Origin: Dongia mobilis
GTDB taxonomy: Bacteria; Pseudomonadota; Alphaproteobacteria; Dongiales; Dongiaceae
Direction of reading: 5' to 3'
Assembly: GCF_004363235.1 (NCBI RefSeq)
Contig: NZ_SNYW01000014.1
Span: forward strand, 7,501 to 71,500
DNA length: 64,000 nucleotides
Below the pieces are notes generated by a model. The model had not been told where the DNA came from, searched no databases, and saw only the letters and a list, made by a program, of their open reading frames with translations. Below are positions 27,601 through 37,247 of this stretch, piece after piece. The position numbers were made by a program, and so were the translations under genes. The first letter of the stretch is position 1. Each line of letters starts with the position of its first letter.

Positions 27601-29594
27601 CACATACCGAACATGACTTGCTGGGAATTGCCCTGCTTCAGGTTGCGGTAGCGCGCCGTCGCCCAGAGCGGAAAGAACGCCTTGTAGCCGTGATAGCGCA
27701 GATAGAACACGCGCGGGAAGCCGACCGCGGTGTATTCCTGTTCGTCCCAGGTGCCATCCGGCTTCTGCGTCGCATTGAGATAGGCGATGCCGCGCGTGAC
27801 CACGTCGCTGTCCACCTCGCCCGCCGCCATCAGGCCGAGCACGGCCCAGGCGGTTTGCGACGGGGTCGATTCCGGCCCTTGCCCACGCGGCTTGTCGCTC
27901 CAATAGCTATCGCCACTCTCGCCCCAGCCGCCATCGGCGCGCTGCATGGACGCCAGGAAGGCAACACCTTTGCGCATCGCCGGATGATCCGGCGGCAGGC
28001 CGATCGCGTTCAAGGCGCACAGCACCGACCAGGTGCCATAGATGTAGTTGGTGCCCCAGCGGCCGAACCAGGCGCCATCCGTCTCCTGTTCGCGCAGCAG
28101 GTATTCGACGCCAGCCTTCACCTTCGGGTGATCCATCGTATAGCCGAGCTGCGCCAGCATCGAGATGCAGCGCGCCGAGACATCGGCGGTCGGCGGATCC
28201 AGCAGTGCACCGTGATCGGCGAAGGGAATATGGTTGAGGTAGTAGTACTCGTTGTCGGCGTCGAAGGCACCCCAGCCGCCATTCTTGCTCTGCAGGCCCA
28301 GGATCCATTCCACGGCGCGATCGATCGCCTCCTTGTAGCGGGCGTGATCCAGCCGATCCATCGCCATCACCACCACCGCGGTATCATCGACATCCGGATA
28401 GTGATCGTTGTTGTACTGGAAGGCCCAGCCGCCCGGGCGGATGCCGGGTGCATTGACCGCCCAATCGCCGACGACATCGAGAATCTGGCGATCCCTCAGC
28501 CAGTCGGCCGCCGCCGTGACGCGGGCCTTGTCGACCCCGGCTTCCAGCAGCGCGTGGGCGGCGAGACCGGTATCCCAGACCGGCGAGAGACACGGCTGGC
28601 AATAGGCCTCGTCCTCCTTGAATACCATCAGCTTCTCGATCGAGGCGCGAGCGATGGAATAGTCCGGATGGTCCCTCGGGTAGCCGAGGATGTCGAACAT
28701 CATCACCGAGTTGGCCATGGCCGGGTAAATGGCACCGAGGCCGTCTTCACCGTTGAGGCGTTCGGAGACCCAGGCGACGGCCTTGTCGATCGCCTTTTGA
28801 CGCGATCCTTTCGGAAACAGCCAGTCGGACCGCTGCAGGATCCGGTCGATCACGCGGAAAAAGACCGCCCAGGGCCCCTTGCGGTCCATGTTGTACCAAT
28901 TGGTCACCTGTTCCGGCGGCACCACGAACAGTTCACGCACGTCGACCTGCTTGGGATTGCGGGACCGCGGCTTCTTCGCCATCAGCACCAGGAGCGGCAC
29001 GATCACGGTGCGTGACCAGTAGCTCACCTTGTCGAGATGGAACGGGAACCAGCGCGGCAGATGCATGATCTCGACCGGCATGACGGGGACGCCACGCCAG
29101 GGAATCTGGCCGAACAACGCCAACTGGATGAGGGTGAAGACATTGCTCTTCACCGCACCGCCGAAATCCAGGATCGCCTGGCGGGCGCGCACCATGTGAG
29201 GCGCGTCGATATCCTCGCCGCAGCATTTGAGGGCGTAATAGGCCTTTACCGAGGCCGAAATGTTGAACGCGCCGCCGTGATAGAGCGGCCAGCCGCCATG
29301 GTCGCCCTGAATGTTCTTCAGATAGCGGACGATCTTTGCTTCTGTCGCGGGATCGATCTCGTCCAGGAAATGCTTGAGCAGGACATATTCCGCCGGAATG
29401 GTCGCATCGGCCTCCAACTCGAAGGCCCAGTGTCCGTCCGGATGCTGCCGCCCCAGAAGGGCCTCGGCCGAACGATCAACGGTGCGCGCAAGCTCCGCCG
29501 CCAGCCGATCAGGGGAACCATCGACCAGGGTTTCCTCCACGACGGCGGAAACCGCCTGGGCAGCAAGGTTGCGACTGCTCATTGCTTGATTCAT
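27600..29594 (-). CDS. shc: squalene-hopene cyclase
   Basis: Membrane-associated class II triterpene cyclase, 664 residues from the ATG at 29594, converting squalene to hopene/hopanol. The catalytic DxDD is present as YPDVDDTAVVV. Several QW repeats are visible, such as QSKNGGWGAFD, QRADGGWGE and QKPDGTWDEQEY. The C-terminus YHGYKAFFPLWATARYRN is characteristic. An upstream frame extension of 61 residues is open but unlike the family; GGA lies about 10 bases before the chosen start. It is first in a two-gene unit with hpnG. hpnC, hpnD and hpnE for squalene synthesis are not in the window. Confidence 0.96.
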   Translation of the reverse strand: MNQAMSSRNLAAQAVSAVVEETLVDGSPDRLAAELARTVDRSAEALLGRQHPDGHWAFELEADATIPAEYVLLKHFLDEIDPATEAKIVRYLKNIQGDHGGWPLYHGGAFNISASVKAYYALKCCGEDIDAPHMVRARQAILDFGGAVKSNVFTLIQLALFGQIPWRGVPVMPVEIMHLPRWFPFHLDKVSYWSRTVIVPLLVLMAKKPRSRNPKQVDVRELFVVPPEQVTNWYNMDRKGPWAVFFRVIDRILQRSDWLFPKGSRQKAIDKAVAWVSERLNGEDGLGAIYPAMANSVMMFDILGYPRDHPDYSIARASIEKLMVFKEDEAYCQPCLSPVWDTGLAAHALLEAGVDKARVTAAADWLRDRQILDVVGDWAVNAPGIRPGGWAFQYNNDHYPDVDDTAVVVMAMDRLDHARYKEAIDRAVEWILGLQSKNGGWGAFDADNEYYYLNHIPFADHGALLDPPTADVSARCISMLAQLGYTMDHPKVKAGVEYLLREQETDGAWFGRWGTNYIYGTWSVLCALNAIGLPPDHPAMRKGVAFLASMQRADGGWGESGDSYWSDKPRGQGPESTPSQTAWAVLGLMAAGEVDSDVVTRGIAYLNATQKPDGTWDEQEYTAVGFPRVFYLRYHGYKAFFPLWATARYRNLKQGNSQQVMFGM

Positions 29595-29761
29595 TTCAAT
29601 TTTTTCCGTGATTCGCGCCCGGAGAATGCGTGACTTTTCCCTTTTTTTCAACCCGTTAACGCCGTTTTTGTGTTTCGCATCCAAAGGTCGCATAAGCTGC
29701 AAAATCAATGGTTTATTAAGCAGCATGCGCAAGAGTAATGGCTGCTTTGCCCGGGGGAACC

Positions 29762-31915
29762 ATGCAGGCTGTTTCAATTCGGTGGCTATCCAGATGGCTC
29801 AAGGCGCGCCTGTCGCGCCAGATCATGGCCGCGCTGACCATCAGCGTATTCCTGGTTGGCGTACCGTCAGCGCTGATGTTGCAACAACTCAGCGAACGCT
29901 GGGCGATCGACGACGCCAAGCAGCTCATCCACGCAATCCAGCAGAGCAAGGTCCACGAAATCGAGACAACCCTGGAGCAGGCCGAGGTCAGCCTGGAAAA
30001 GCTGGCAGCTTTCGTCCATCGCGAAATGGCGGATCCGCCCACGCTGGAAGATGACACCCGGTTCGCGCTGCAATTCGTGCCGTTTCCCGACGGCTCGACC
30101 AGGTCCGACCCCAAGCGCTTCGATGGCAAGACACAGGCCGGCACCTATATCGACCCGCGCACGCCCCAGACACCGTTCACCCGGGCTTTCCACGCGCGCC
30201 TTGCGCCGATGATCGAGTTGTTCGGCACGGCACAGCTCATGCGCTTCGACACCATGTGGCTGATGACCCGCTGGCGGTCGATGATCGTCATGATGCCGCG
30301 CGTACCGCGCTACATCTTCAACGCCACACCCGAAAACGAGCATGGCACGCCCCAGTGGCTTGCCGGTGCCGACCCGGAGGTCAATCCGGCGCGCGATCTG
30401 TATTGGACCGATCCCACCTTCGACCCGATCTCGAATTCGTGGGTGGTCAGCGTCGTGCGGCCCCTGGATATCCGTGGGCAGTGGATCGGCGCCATCGGCC
30501 ACGACTTTCTCCTGGCGGGACTCTTCGAGCGCCTGAGCCTCGACCCGGCCTTCGCCCGCGCCCAGGATTTCCTGATCGACAGCAACGGCAACTACATGCT
30601 GGCGGGCCAATGGCAGCAGCATATCGAGAGCGCCGCCTTCGGCCCAGCCGACAAGGCCGAGATCGACGCGGCCCTGGCGCCGGTCCTCGCAAGTCTGACC
30701 GCCGGCAACGGCGCGGATTCCGACATCGTCGCCGCGGAATTCCTGGGCCAGCCATTCCTCGCCGTCGCCAGCGAGGTTCGGGAGCCGCATTGGCGCCTGA
30801 TCCATCTGGTCCCGGTGAGCAGCGTGTCCGGCCGCGTATCGCAGGCCTTCATAGGCTCGGCCATCGTCACGCTGATCGCCTTCGTGATCGTGGCGATGGT
30901 GATCCACATGCTGCTGCAGCGTCGCGTCATCAAGCCACTGCGGGCGTTGGCCGGTTCCGTACAGCGCTTTGAAAACGGGGATTTCGACAGCCGCGCCGCC
31001 ATCAACAACCGGGACGAGATCGGGCGCCTGGCGAGCGCCTTCAACGGCATGGCCGCCCGGATCGGCATTTCCCAGCGCCGGATCGAGGCCGCGCAGCTGG
31101 CGTTGCAGAACCGCAACATCGAACTGCAACGCGCCAATCGCACGAAATCCAATTTCCTCGCCAATATGAGCCATGAATTGCGCACGCCGCTCAACGCCAT
31201 CCTCGGCTTTTCCGAGGTGCTCAACCTCGAGCTCTACGGGCAGCTCGGCGATGCGCGCTATCGCGAATATGTGGCGCACATCAATCGCAGCGGCCAGCAC
31301 CTGCTGGAACTGATCAACGACGTGCTCGACCTGTCCAAGATCGAAGCGGAGAAGTTCGAACTCACCTTCGCCCTGCAGGACATTCGGCCGCTGATCGAGG
31401 ATGCCATCAACATGGTGCGCCCGGCGGCAGATGCCCGCGGCATCGTTCTGGATGTGCCGCCCGCGACCATGTCGGTACAGTTGAACTGCGACCGCCGCGC
31501 CTTCAGCCAGATGCTGATCAACCTGCTGAGCAACGCCGTTCGCCACACCGCCGCAGGCGGTCGGGTTGCCGTCGAGGTGGAGCAATTGCAGGATGGTGGC
31601 GTTGCCGTCACCGTCGCCGATACCGGCTGCGGTATCCCGGCGCAGTTCCTGCCGCACCTTTTCTCGCCCTTCGGCGTTCGCTCTGCCCAGGTCGCCGGAT
31701 CGAGCCAGGGCGGCACAGGCCTCGGCCTCTCCATTACGCAGGGCCTGATCCGCTTGCATGGCGGCGAAATCGGTGTCGAAACGTGTCTTGGCGCAGGCAC
31801 GCGCATGCGCCTCGTGTTTCCCCCGCTCGGCGCGAAGCGGGCACCAGAACCAGATAGGACGCCAGAACCAGATAGGACGCCGGAGCCCGAGCAGGTTGCC
31901 GACGCGGCCGAATAG
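29762..31915 (+). CDS. membrane sensor histidine kinase with Cache-like periplasmic domain
   Basis: Orphan sensor kinase of 717 residues. A first membrane helix lies near residues 20-45, then about 310 residues of periplasmic domain resembling double Cache (DLYWTDPTFDPISNSWVVS, GAIGHDFLL), a second helix near 360-385, and HAMP (VIKPLRALAGS, NRDEIGRLASAFN). Next come HisKA with phospho-acceptor His in MSHELRTPLNAILGFSE, and HATPase with NLLSNAVRH, ADTGCGIP and GGTGLGLSI. No response regulator is next to it. The ATG follows GGGGGAACC. The C-terminus carries a short repeat, TPEPDR, encoded by two perfect 18-base copies. The signal is unknown. Confidence 0.9.
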   Translation: MQAVSIRWLSRWLKARLSRQIMAALTISVFLVGVPSALMLQQLSERWAIDDAKQLIHAIQQSKVHEIETTLEQAEVSLEKLAAFVHREMADPPTLEDDTRFALQFVPFPDGSTRSDPKRFDGKTQAGTYIDPRTPQTPFTRAFHARLAPMIELFGTAQLMRFDTMWLMTRWRSMIVMMPRVPRYIFNATPENEHGTPQWLAGADPEVNPARDLYWTDPTFDPISNSWVVSVVRPLDIRGQWIGAIGHDFLLAGLFERLSLDPAFARAQDFLIDSNGNYMLAGQWQQHIESAAFGPADKAEIDAALAPVLASLTAGNGADSDIVAAEFLGQPFLAVASEVREPHWRLIHLVPVSSVSGRVSQAFIGSAIVTLIAFVIVAMVIHMLLQRRVIKPLRALAGSVQRFENGDFDSRAAINNRDEIGRLASAFNGMAARIGISQRRIEAAQLALQNRNIELQRANRTKSNFLANMSHELRTPLNAILGFSEVLNLELYGQLGDARYREYVAHINRSGQHLLELINDVLDLSKIEAEKFELTFALQDIRPLIEDAINMVRPAADARGIVLDVPPATMSVQLNCDRRAFSQMLINLLSNAVRHTAAGGRVAVEVEQLQDGGVAVTVADTGCGIPAQFLPHLFSPFGVRSAQVAGSSQGGTGLGLSITQGLIRLHGGEIGVETCLGAGTRMRLVFPPLGAKRAPEPDRTPEPDRTPEPEQVADAAE
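31844..31885 (+). repeat. 18-base tandem repeat at the end of the kinase gene
   Basis: Two perfect copies of an 18-base unit (31844-31861 and 31862-31879) and the start of a degenerate third. They encode PEPDRT repeated in frame, so copy-number change would not disrupt the gene. The repeat lies outside the catalytic domains. Confidence 0.8.
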
Positions 31916-31924
31916 AGGCCGCGG

Positions 31925-32674
31925 TCAGAGGGCGTCGCGCAGGGCCATCGCCAGCAGGATGCAGGCGTTGAAGCCGGCAACGAATGGCAGCGCGCGTTGC
32001 GCCAGCGGCCGCCAGCGCAAGGCGGCCCGTCCGCCGAGATAGCCCACCGCCCCCAGCGCCGGAATCGTGCCAAGGACGAAGCCCGCCATGCCGATGGCTG
32101 CCGCCAGCGGATCGGCCGTGGCCGCCGCCGCTGCCAGCGCGCCATAGAGCAGGCCGCAGGGCATGAAACCCAGCAGCAGCCCCAGGACGAAGCCGCGCCA
32201 GCCGAACGGCGCCTGCAGCAGGGGCCCGGCAAGGCGTGGCAGGGCGTCACCCCACAGGCGCGGCGACGGCAGGCCGAAGCCGCGCCATGCCTGCCAGGCG
32301 AAAATGATGGCCGCAAAGGCCAGCAGCGAGGGTGCGAGATAGGGCCAATCGGTCAGATGGCTGGCCACACCGAAGGGTGCCGCCAGCAACGCGCCGGCAA
32401 GAATGTAGGTGGTGGCGCGGCCGACCTGATAGGGCAGCGCCAGACCCGCCTGCAGCCGGCGCAGTTCCAGCCGCAGGGCGCCACCTTGCAGCGGCACCCT
32501 GGCCATACGGCCGCCGCTCTGGGCCAGCACGAAGGGGCCGCACATGCCGACGCAATGCCCGGCCGATCCAACAAAGCCGGCGACCAGCAGGCCCAGGAAA
32601 ACCGGCCCATGCGCCACCGCCACGTCCTGGCAATGGGCAGCCAATGCTGCAAAGGCGGATATGCCGTCCGACAT
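31925..32674 (-). CDS. TauE/SafE-like (COG2836) membrane protein linked to cbb3 oxidase
   Basis: Polytopic inner-membrane protein, 249 residues. The motif HCVGMCGPFVLA near the start and GFMPCGLLYGAL in the middle are typical of the branch labelled sulfite exporter TauE/SafE that commonly neighbours ccoGHIS and is thought to help copper or heme-thiol handling during oxidase assembly. The start is the ATG of MSDGIS at 32674. It is divergent from the cco operon across a region holding an FNR box, so it may share control. Its substrate is unknown. Confidence 0.75.
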   Translation of the reverse strand: MSDGISAFAALAAHCQDVAVAHGPVFLGLLVAGFVGSAGHCVGMCGPFVLAQSGGRMARVPLQGGALRLELRRLQAGLALPYQVGRATTYILAGALLAAPFGVASHLTDWPYLAPSLLAFAAIIFAWQAWRGFGLPSPRLWGDALPRLAGPLLQAPFGWRGFVLGLLLGFMPCGLLYGALAAAAATADPLAAAIGMAGFVLGTIPALGAVGYLGGRAALRWRPLAQRALPFVAGFNACILLAMALRDAL

Positions 32675-32811
32675 GAACCTTCTGTCTCCGTTTCCGGCCC
32701 GGGCGGACCCGGACGAAAGGACCACGCCAACGGGGTCCCGTTAACCGGGCCGGATCACCTGCCGGCAGCGTCATTCTGCCGCTATCTCGCACTGCATCAT
32801 GAGCCGCCACA

Positions 32812-32825
32812 TTGATCTAAATCAA
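32812..32825 (+). promoter_or_regulatory. FNR/FixK-type binding site upstream of the cbb3 operon
   Basis: TTGATCTAAATCAA is a perfect match to the FNR-family consensus TTGAT-N4-ATCAA. It is centred about 93 bases before the DUF2189 start and about 145 bases from the divergent TauE/SafE start. A class II position would put transcription start near 32860. Oxygen-limited activation of cbb3 oxidase by FnrL/FixK is well established in alphaproteobacteria. Confidence 0.88.
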
Positions 32826-32911
32826 TGTCCCGCCGGGCCTCTCAACCTAGCTTTTGCGGGAGGATTCGTCGGCCGGCGACGGATCCGACTTGCGACGAGG
32901 GAGGGGGCGTC

Positions 32912-33721
32912 ATGGCCCGGGGACAACAGCAGCGCGCGGACATCGAATTGACGGGCGATTATCGAGGCATCGTCCTGCCGATCAATCGGGTCGAGGTGGA
33001 CGATACCTGGGATTGGCTGCGCCGCGGCTGGCAGGATTTCCGGCGCGCCCAGGCGGTCGATTTCTGCTTCGGCATCGCCATCGCCGCCGTCTCGTTTCTG
33101 ATCCTCGCCATGGCCTGGCAGGCCGATCTCTGGCCCTATGTCTGGCCGCTGGCTGCCGGCTTCATGTTCCTGGCCCCTCTCCTCGGCATCTGCTTCTACG
33201 AGACCAGCCGCCGGCTGGAACAGGGGCTGCCGCTCAATCTGGTCGACATTGCGCTGTCTTGGCGCCAGCGGCCGGGTCAGATCTTCACCCTCGGCCTCAT
33301 TCTCATGCTGTTCCAGGTCGCCTGGATCTACATCGCCATCCTCATCTATGCCCTGTTCTTCGGCGGCCAGCCGGTCTCCTGGAACAGCTTCGTGCTCGAC
33401 ACCCTGCTCTCCCCCAAGAACATCCCCTTCTGGCTGGTGGGATGCGGCATCGGCGCCGTGCTGGCCGGAATTGTGTTCTCCATCTCGGTGGTTTCATTTC
33501 CGCTGTTGCTCGATCGCGATATCGGCGTGCCGCAGGCCATCGCGACCTCCATTGCCGCCAGCATCGTCAATTGGCGGGTCCTCCTCGGCTGGGGTGCACT
33601 GATCGTCCTTTTCAGCATTGCCGGGATCGTCACGCTCTGCATCGGGCTGATCGTCACCATGCCACTTCTCGGGCATGCCTCATGGCATGCCTATCGCGAC
33701 ATCGTCGCGGCACCGCGCTGA
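32912..33721 (+). CDS. DUF2189 membrane protein heading the cbb3 operon
   Basis: Polytopic membrane protein of 269 residues, about six helices, with a soluble N-terminus containing INRVEVDDTWDWLRRGWQDFRR, which I recognise as the DUF2189 signature. It starts at the ATG after GAGGGAGGGGG. It is the first gene after the FNR box and runs with the oxidase genes with a 39-base gap to the next gene. Its role is unknown; a helper function for oxidase or low-oxygen membranes is suggested by context only. Confidence 0.75.
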   Translation: MARGQQQRADIELTGDYRGIVLPINRVEVDDTWDWLRRGWQDFRRAQAVDFCFGIAIAAVSFLILAMAWQADLWPYVWPLAAGFMFLAPLLGICFYETSRRLEQGLPLNLVDIALSWRQRPGQIFTLGLILMLFQVAWIYIAILIYALFFGGQPVSWNSFVLDTLLSPKNIPFWLVGCGIGAVLAGIVFSISVVSFPLLLDRDIGVPQAIATSIAASIVNWRVLLGWGALIVLFSIAGIVTLCIGLIVTMPLLGHASWHAYRDIVAAPR

Positions 33722-33760
33722 GCGCGCTGCCGCCAGATTTTTCCACGGAGGTTCACCGTC

Positions 33761-33949
33761 ATGTTCGGGATTGGAAACTGGATTGCCACAATCCTGCTGG
33801 CCGCCATCAGCCTGATCGGCCTGGTCCTGTGGTCGCACGCCCACGACATCGGCATGGAGATCTTCGGTGCCGGATTGCTGTTCTTCGGCATCCTGATGAT
33901 TTTCCGCCTGATCACCAACGCCTACGGCAATGAGGAGAAGCTGTCATGA
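33761..33949 (+). CDS. small two-helix membrane protein upstream of ccoN
   Basis: A 62-residue protein with two predicted helices, [17 protein letters not shown] and [15 protein letters not shown], and a short charged tail. It overlaps ccoN by ATGA, so it is translationally coupled to the catalytic subunit. GGAGG lies about 12 bases before its start. I do not know a named family; position suggests an accessory subunit or assembly peptide of the cbb3 oxidase. Confidence 0.75.
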   Translation: MFGIGNWIATILLAAISLIGLVLWSHAHDIGMEIFGAGLLFFGILMIFRLITNAYGNEEKLS

Positions 33950-35424
33950 GCAGCGCCGTCGCGGCGGCGGGCACCGGCCCGGTCCACGCCAAGCACGAGA
34001 CCTATAACGAGCAGATCGTCAAGCTGTTCACGCTGGCCACAGTCTTCTGGGGCGTCGTCGCCTTCCTGGTCGGCGTTGTCATTGCCCTGCAGTTGGCCTT
34101 CCCCTTTCTCAACCTCGGCCTGGAATGGACCAGCTTCGGCCGCCTGCGGCCGGTCCACACCTCGGCCGCGATCTTCGCCTTCGGCGGCAATGCCCTGCTC
34201 GGCACGTCGCTCTACGTGGTGCAGCGTACCTGCCGCGCAAGGCTCTGGGGCGGTGACGCCTTGGCCGAGTTCCTGTTCTGGGGCTACCAGCTGTTCATCG
34301 TGATGGCGGCACTCGGCTATGTCCTCGGCATCACCGGCGGCCGCGAATACGCCGAACCGGAATGGTATGTCGATCTGTGGCTGACCCTGGTATGGGTCGT
34401 CTACCTGCTGATCTTCCTCGGCACACTGATGAAGCGGAAGGAACCGCATATCTACGTCGCCAACTGGTTCTATCTCGCCTTCATCGTCACCATCGCCATC
34501 CTGCATATCGGCAACAACCTCGCCATTCCCGTCTCCTTCTTCGGCGCCAAGAGCTATTCGCTCTTCTCCGGCGTGCAGGACGCGATGCTGCAATGGTGGT
34601 ACGGCCACAATGCGGTCGGCTTCTTCCTGACCGCCGGGTTCCTCGGCATCATGTATTACTTCGTGCCGAAGCAGGCGAACCGGCCGGTCTATTCCTACCG
34701 CCTCTCCATCGTGCATTTCTGGTCCCTGATCTTCCTCTACATCTGGGCCGGCCCGCACCATCTCCACTACACTTCGCTGCCGGACTGGACGCAGACCCTC
34801 GGCATGACCTTCTCGGTGATGCTGTGGATGCCCTCCTGGGGCGGCATGATCAACGGCCTGATGACCCTCTCCGGCGCCTGGGACAAGCTTCGCACCGATC
34901 CGGTGCTGCGCTTCCTGGTGACCTCGGTCGGCTTCTACGGCATGTCGACCTTCGAAGGCCCGGTGATGTCGATCAAGGCGGTCAACTCGCTCAGCCACTA
35001 TACCGACTGGACCATCGGCCACGTGCATTCGGGGGCCCTCGGCTGGGTCGCCTTCGTCAGCTTCGGCGCGGTCTACTTCCTGGTGCCGGTGTTGTGGAAG
35101 CGCTCGGGCCTCTATTCGCAGCGCCTGGTCGAATGGCACTTCTGGACGGCCACCTTCGGCATTGTCCTCTACATCACGTCGATGTGGATCAGCGGCATCA
35201 TGCAGGGCCTGATGTGGCGCGCCTACGACACCCTGGGCTTCCTGCAGTTCAGCTTCGTCGAGACGGTCGATGCCATGCATCCCTATTACGTGATCCGCGC
35301 GCTGGGCGGTGTCCTGTTCCTGCTGGGCTCGCTGATCATGGTCTACAACGTCGCACGGACCATCCGCGGCGACCGCCGGCAGGAAACTGCCATCGGCGGC
35401 GCCACCGCACCGGTCCGGGCCTGA
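33946..35424 (+). CDS. ccoN: cbb3-type cytochrome c oxidase subunit I
   Basis: Catalytic heme-copper subunit, 492 residues and about 12 helices, reducing oxygen at a high-spin heme b3-CuB centre. Heme and copper ligands are in [34 protein letters not shown] (the His-Tyr region) and [14 protein letters not shown] (the CuB histidine pair); [11 protein letters not shown] carries the distal histidines. The cbb3 class serves high-affinity respiration at low oxygen, matching the FNR box. It is followed 13 bases later by ccoO. Confidence 0.97.
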   Translation: MSSAVAAAGTGPVHAKHETYNEQIVKLFTLATVFWGVVAFLVGVVIALQLAFPFLNLGLEWTSFGRLRPVHTSAAIFAFGGNALLGTSLYVVQRTCRARLWGGDALAEFLFWGYQLFIVMAALGYVLGITGGREYAEPEWYVDLWLTLVWVVYLLIFLGTLMKRKEPHIYVANWFYLAFIVTIAILHIGNNLAIPVSFFGAKSYSLFSGVQDAMLQWWYGHNAVGFFLTAGFLGIMYYFVPKQANRPVYSYRLSIVHFWSLIFLYIWAGPHHLHYTSLPDWTQTLGMTFSVMLWMPSWGGMINGLMTLSGAWDKLRTDPVLRFLVTSVGFYGMSTFEGPVMSIKAVNSLSHYTDWTIGHVHSGALGWVAFVSFGAVYFLVPVLWKRSGLYSQRLVEWHFWTATFGIVLYITSMWISGIMQGLMWRAYDTLGFLQFSFVETVDAMHPYYVIRALGGVLFLLGSLIMVYNVARTIRGDRRQETAIGGATAPVRA

Positions 35425-35437
35425 GGAGTTCACCACG

Positions 35438-36178
35438 ATGATCAAACACGAAGTCTTCGAGAAGAACTCCATCATCCTGCTGGGCGGCATCGTCGTCACC
35501 GTGGCGATCGGCGGCCTGGTCGAGATCGTGCCGCTGTTCACCATCGGCGAGACGATCGAGCAGGTCGAGGGGGTCCGGCCCTATTCGCCGCTGGAACTGC
35601 AGGGCCGCAACATCTATATCCGCGAAGGCTGCTATCTGTGCCACAGCCAGCAGGTCCGCCCGTTCCGCGACGAGATCGAGCGCTATGGCCCCTACTCCCT
35701 GGCGGCGGAAAGCATCTACGACCATCCATTCCAGTGGGGTTCGAAGCGGACCGGACCGGACCTCGCCCGCGTCGGCGGCAAATACTCCAATGACTGGCAT
35801 GTCGCGCACATGATCAACCCGCGCGCCGTGGTGCCGGAATCGATCATGCCGAGCTATGCCCATTTGGCCGCTCGTGAATTGCGCATGCCGGATATCGCCG
35901 AGCACCTGAAGGCGCTCAGCATCGTCGGTGTGCCCTACAACGACGAGATGATCGAGAACGCGCGGACAGATTTCCTGGCGCAGGCGACGCCCGACGCCGA
36001 TACCGAAGGCGTGCTGGCACGCTATCCCAAGGCGGTGATTGGTGATTTCGACGGCAACCCCGCAAGTGTCACGGAGATGGACGCGCTGATCGCCTATCTC
36101 CAGGTGCTTGGCCGGATGGTCGATTTCACCACCTACCGCCCTGACTATGCCGGCGCGGTAGAAGCAGGAGCGCAGTGA
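35438..36178 (+). CDS. ccoO: cbb3-type oxidase monoheme cytochrome c subunit
   Basis: Membrane-anchored c-type cytochrome, 246 residues. One N-terminal helix is followed by the heme site [12 protein letters not shown], and [12 protein letters not shown] supplies the axial methionine. It passes electrons from CcoP to CcoN. The ATG at 35438 follows GAGGAG. Its stop shares one base with the ccoQ start. Confidence 0.97.
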   Translation: MIKHEVFEKNSIILLGGIVVTVAIGGLVEIVPLFTIGETIEQVEGVRPYSPLELQGRNIYIREGCYLCHSQQVRPFRDEIERYGPYSLAAESIYDHPFQWGSKRTGPDLARVGGKYSNDWHVAHMINPRAVVPESIMPSYAHLAARELRMPDIAEHLKALSIVGVPYNDEMIENARTDFLAQATPDADTEGVLARYPKAVIGDFDGNPASVTEMDALIAYLQVLGRMVDFTTYRPDYAGAVEAGAQ

Positions 36179-36360
36179 TGGATTTCCCCAGCATTGCCGA
36201 AGCCGCACATTTCGCGCGGCAGATCTGGCCGGCCTGGCTGATGCTGATCTTCCTCGGCATCGGGTTCTATGCCTTCCGCCCCAAGAACCGGCGCCATTTC
36301 GACGATTGCGCCCAAATTCCCTTCAAAGCCGACGGCGAGGAGCCGCAGCGCCATGACTGA
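36178..36360 (+). CDS. ccoQ: cbb3-type oxidase small subunit CcoQ
   Basis: A 60-residue single-helix protein (AWLMLIFLGIGFYAF) with a polar cytoplasmic tail containing RPKNRRHFDDCAQIPF, which is typical of CcoQ. It stabilises CcoP in the complex. It starts one base inside the ccoO stop and overlaps ccoP by 8 bases. Confidence 0.92.
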   Translation: MDFPSIAEAAHFARQIWPAWLMLIFLGIGFYAFRPKNRRHFDDCAQIPFKADGEEPQRHD

Positions 36361-37222
36361 CATCAACCGCGACGAGGTAACCGGCAAACCGACCACCGGC
36401 CACGAGTGGGATGGTATTCGCGAGCTCAACACGCCGCTGCCGAGATGGTGGCTGCTGGTCCTCTATGCCTGCATCGTCTGGTCGATCGGCTATTGGGTGG
36501 TCTATCCCGCCTGGCCGAGCCTCACCAATTACACCAAGGGCATGTTCGGCTATAACAGCCGTGCAGAACTGGCCGAGAATCTGGCCGCCGCCGAGGCCGC
36601 GCAGAGCCAGTGGCTCTCGAGAATCGACCAGAACTCGGTCGAGGCGATCGAGGGCGATCCCGAGCTCCTCAATTTCGCCATGGCCGGCGGCCGCGCCGCC
36701 TTCAACGAGAATTGTGCGCCCTGCCACGCCACCGGCGGCGCCGGTCGCCCGGGTTTCCCCGTGCTGGCAGATGACGAATGGATCTGGGGCGGCACGCTGG
36801 CCGACATCCAGCAGACCATCCAGCACGGCATCCGCGCCGCCGACGACGCCGAGACCCGGATCACCGACATGCCGCGTTTCGGCATCGACGGGCTGCTCGA
36901 CCGGACGCAGGTCAATGACGTGACCGAATTCGTTCTCTCGCTGTCGGGCCGCGCCACGGACCAGGCGGCGGCCGAGGCCGGCCAGCAGATCTTTGCCGAC
37001 AATTGCGCCGCCTGCCATGGTCCGGCCGGCCAGGGCCTGCGCGAGTTTGGCGCACCCAACCTGACCGACGAGATCTGGCTCTATGGCGGCGAGAAGAAGG
37101 AAGTGATCGCCCAGATTCACAACCCGAAGATGGGCGTCATGCCGCATTGGATCGGCCGGCTAGATTCCGCCCGGATCAAGATGCTGACGGTCTATGTCCA
37201 CTCCCTCGGGGGCGGCGAATAG
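36353..37222 (+). CDS. ccoP: cbb3-type oxidase diheme cytochrome c subunit
   Basis: Diheme cytochrome c, 289 residues: an N-terminal cytoplasmic segment, one helix (WWLLVLYACIVWSIGYWVVY), then two c-type domains with CAPCHATGGAG and CAACHGPAGQG. Axial methionines are likely in ITDMPRF and MGVMPHW. It is the entry point for electrons from soluble or membrane cytochromes. Start and end overlaps within the operon are normal for cco genes. Confidence 0.97.
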   Translation: MTDINRDEVTGKPTTGHEWDGIRELNTPLPRWWLLVLYACIVWSIGYWVVYPAWPSLTNYTKGMFGYNSRAELAENLAAAEAAQSQWLSRIDQNSVEAIEGDPELLNFAMAGGRAAFNENCAPCHATGGAGRPGFPVLADDEWIWGGTLADIQQTIQHGIRAADDAETRITDMPRFGIDGLLDRTQVNDVTEFVLSLSGRATDQAAAEAGQQIFADNCAACHGPAGQGLREFGAPNLTDEIWLYGGEKKEVIAQIHNPKMGVMPHWIGRLDSARIKMLTVYVHSLGGGE

Positions 37223-37247
37223 TCCGCCCCAAGGAGCTCGCCCAGCC

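Noticed and set aside
32728-32757. GGATCA (TGATCC on the minus strand) before the TauE/SafE gene
   Set aside because: The expected -10 reads CCGTTG, so it is not a sigma-E-type promoter.
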